NCBI GenBank assembly: GCA_902766855.1
Contig: CACXFE010000213.1
Span: forward strand, 1 to 6,440
Direction of reading: 5' to 3'
DNA length: 6,440 nucleotides
From: Oscillospiraceae bacterium
GTDB taxonomy: Bacteria; Bacillota; Clostridia; Oscillospirales; Acutalibacteraceae
A program made the translations under genes and the position numbers. This document shows positions 6,066 to 6,440 of the stretch, one piece after another; the first letter of the stretch is position 1, and each line of letters begins with the position of its first letter. The notes under the pieces were generated by a model that searched no databases, was not told the origin of the DNA, and saw only the letters and a list, made by a program, of their open reading frames with translations.

Positions 6066-6440
6066 CTAAAATTTAGCGTAATCGGGCAGACGATGCGGGC
6101 CGGGCGGCGCTTTTTTCTGCCGGAGATCAGCCAGAATCCGCTTTTTCTGCTTTTGGCGGCGGTTTTTGAGAAAGAGCATCCAACCAAATTCTCCCGCCGG
6201 AAGGAGAAAGGAAACCGCGTTTTCCCACGGTACGGTATAGACCACCGCGAAGGGAAGTCCACCGAAAAAGAGAATCGCGCGGTTGATCAAGGCGGCAAGC
6301 AGGTCGGCCGGTGCCAGTAAAAGGGAGGAAAGAAAAGAAAGCAGAAAAGAAAGCAAAAGGGCGATCACCGTATAAGAAAGCAACAGCGTGACGGCCGGGG
6401 TGATCAACAGATTGGTTATCAATGACACGGTGGAAAAATA
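6066..6440 (-). CDS. ComEC/Rec2-type competence membrane channel, C-terminal 124 residues (partial)
   Basis: The 5' part of this gene lies beyond the right edge; the frame is open to the last base. The visible protein begins YFSTVSLITNLLITPAVTLLL and continues through hydrophobic segments (about 13-40, 41-62 and 74-91) with GLPFAVVYTVPW at 61-72. The order 'SLITNLLITP', then long hydrophobic helices, then 'LPFA...P' is typical of the end of the ComEC competence domain, the inner-membrane channel for single-stranded DNA in transformation. The remaining 33 residues are basic (NRRQKQKKR and on) and end at a TAG stop. The metallo-beta-lactamase domain that follows in many ComEC proteins is absent here. 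A GTG at 6428 is an in-frame codon, not a likely start. No terminator stem is visible after the stop. Identification rests on pattern memory of a short fragment, so it is less certain than the other enzymes; another polytopic membrane protein is possible. Confidence 0.68.
   Translation of the reverse strand, partial: YFSTVSLITNLLITPAVTLLLSYTVIALLLSFLLSFLSSLLLAPADLLAALINRAILFFGGLPFAVVYTVPWENAVSFLLPAGEFGWMLFLKNRRQKQKKRILADLRQKKAPPGPHRLPDYAKF

Noticed and set aside
1..6440. Mobile element, CRISPR array, tRNA/rRNA gene or defence system
   Set aside because: No transposase or integrase motifs, no regularly spaced repeats, no cloverleaf-like sequence and no defence-type domain were seen; coding genes fill nearly the whole window.

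Overview
The window looks like chromosomal housekeeping DNA from a Gram-positive anaerobe of the class Clostridia, possibly an Oscillospirales-type gut lineage. The evidence is strong AAGGAG-type ribosome binding sites, roughly balanced base composition (judged by eye, not counted), a type-2 (eukaryote-like) isoleucyl-tRNA synthetase, and a small coiled-coil protein of a family I know from beside coaD in clostridia. The species cannot be named from the sequence alone.

All seven genes lie on the minus strand, so transcription runs from high to low coordinates. At the right edge is the 3' end of a ComEC-like DNA-uptake channel gene (6066-6440), which runs off the window. After a short gap with a clear sigma-A-type promoter comes a first operon: rsmD (16S rRNA guanine-N2 methyltransferase), coaD (phosphopantetheine adenylyltransferase, overlapping rsmD by 8 bases) and the coiled-coil protein of unknown function. 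It ends at an 11-bp stem-loop around 4389-4413.

A leader of about 160 bases with further hairpins (4232-4388) precedes a second operon: ileS, a 114-residue protein with two membrane segments, and a HAD-family hydrolase. These three genes are spaced 10-19 bases apart and each has a strong Shine-Dalgarno site.

The functions are core ones: ribosome modification, coenzyme A synthesis, tRNA charging, and two small accessory proteins carried with ileS. I found no transposon, CRISPR array, tRNA, rRNA, phage gene or defence module, and no convincing new biological system. The points worth a second look are modest: the type-2 IleS and its start, the structured ileS leader without a recognisable T-box, a dyad over the rsmD promoter, a ComEC-like protein that ends without a metallo-beta-lactamase domain, a repeated heptapeptide in the small membrane protein, and the uncharacterised coaD-linked coiled-coil family. 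Three start codons (ileS, the coiled-coil gene, rsmD) are set here downstream of the longest possible reading frame.
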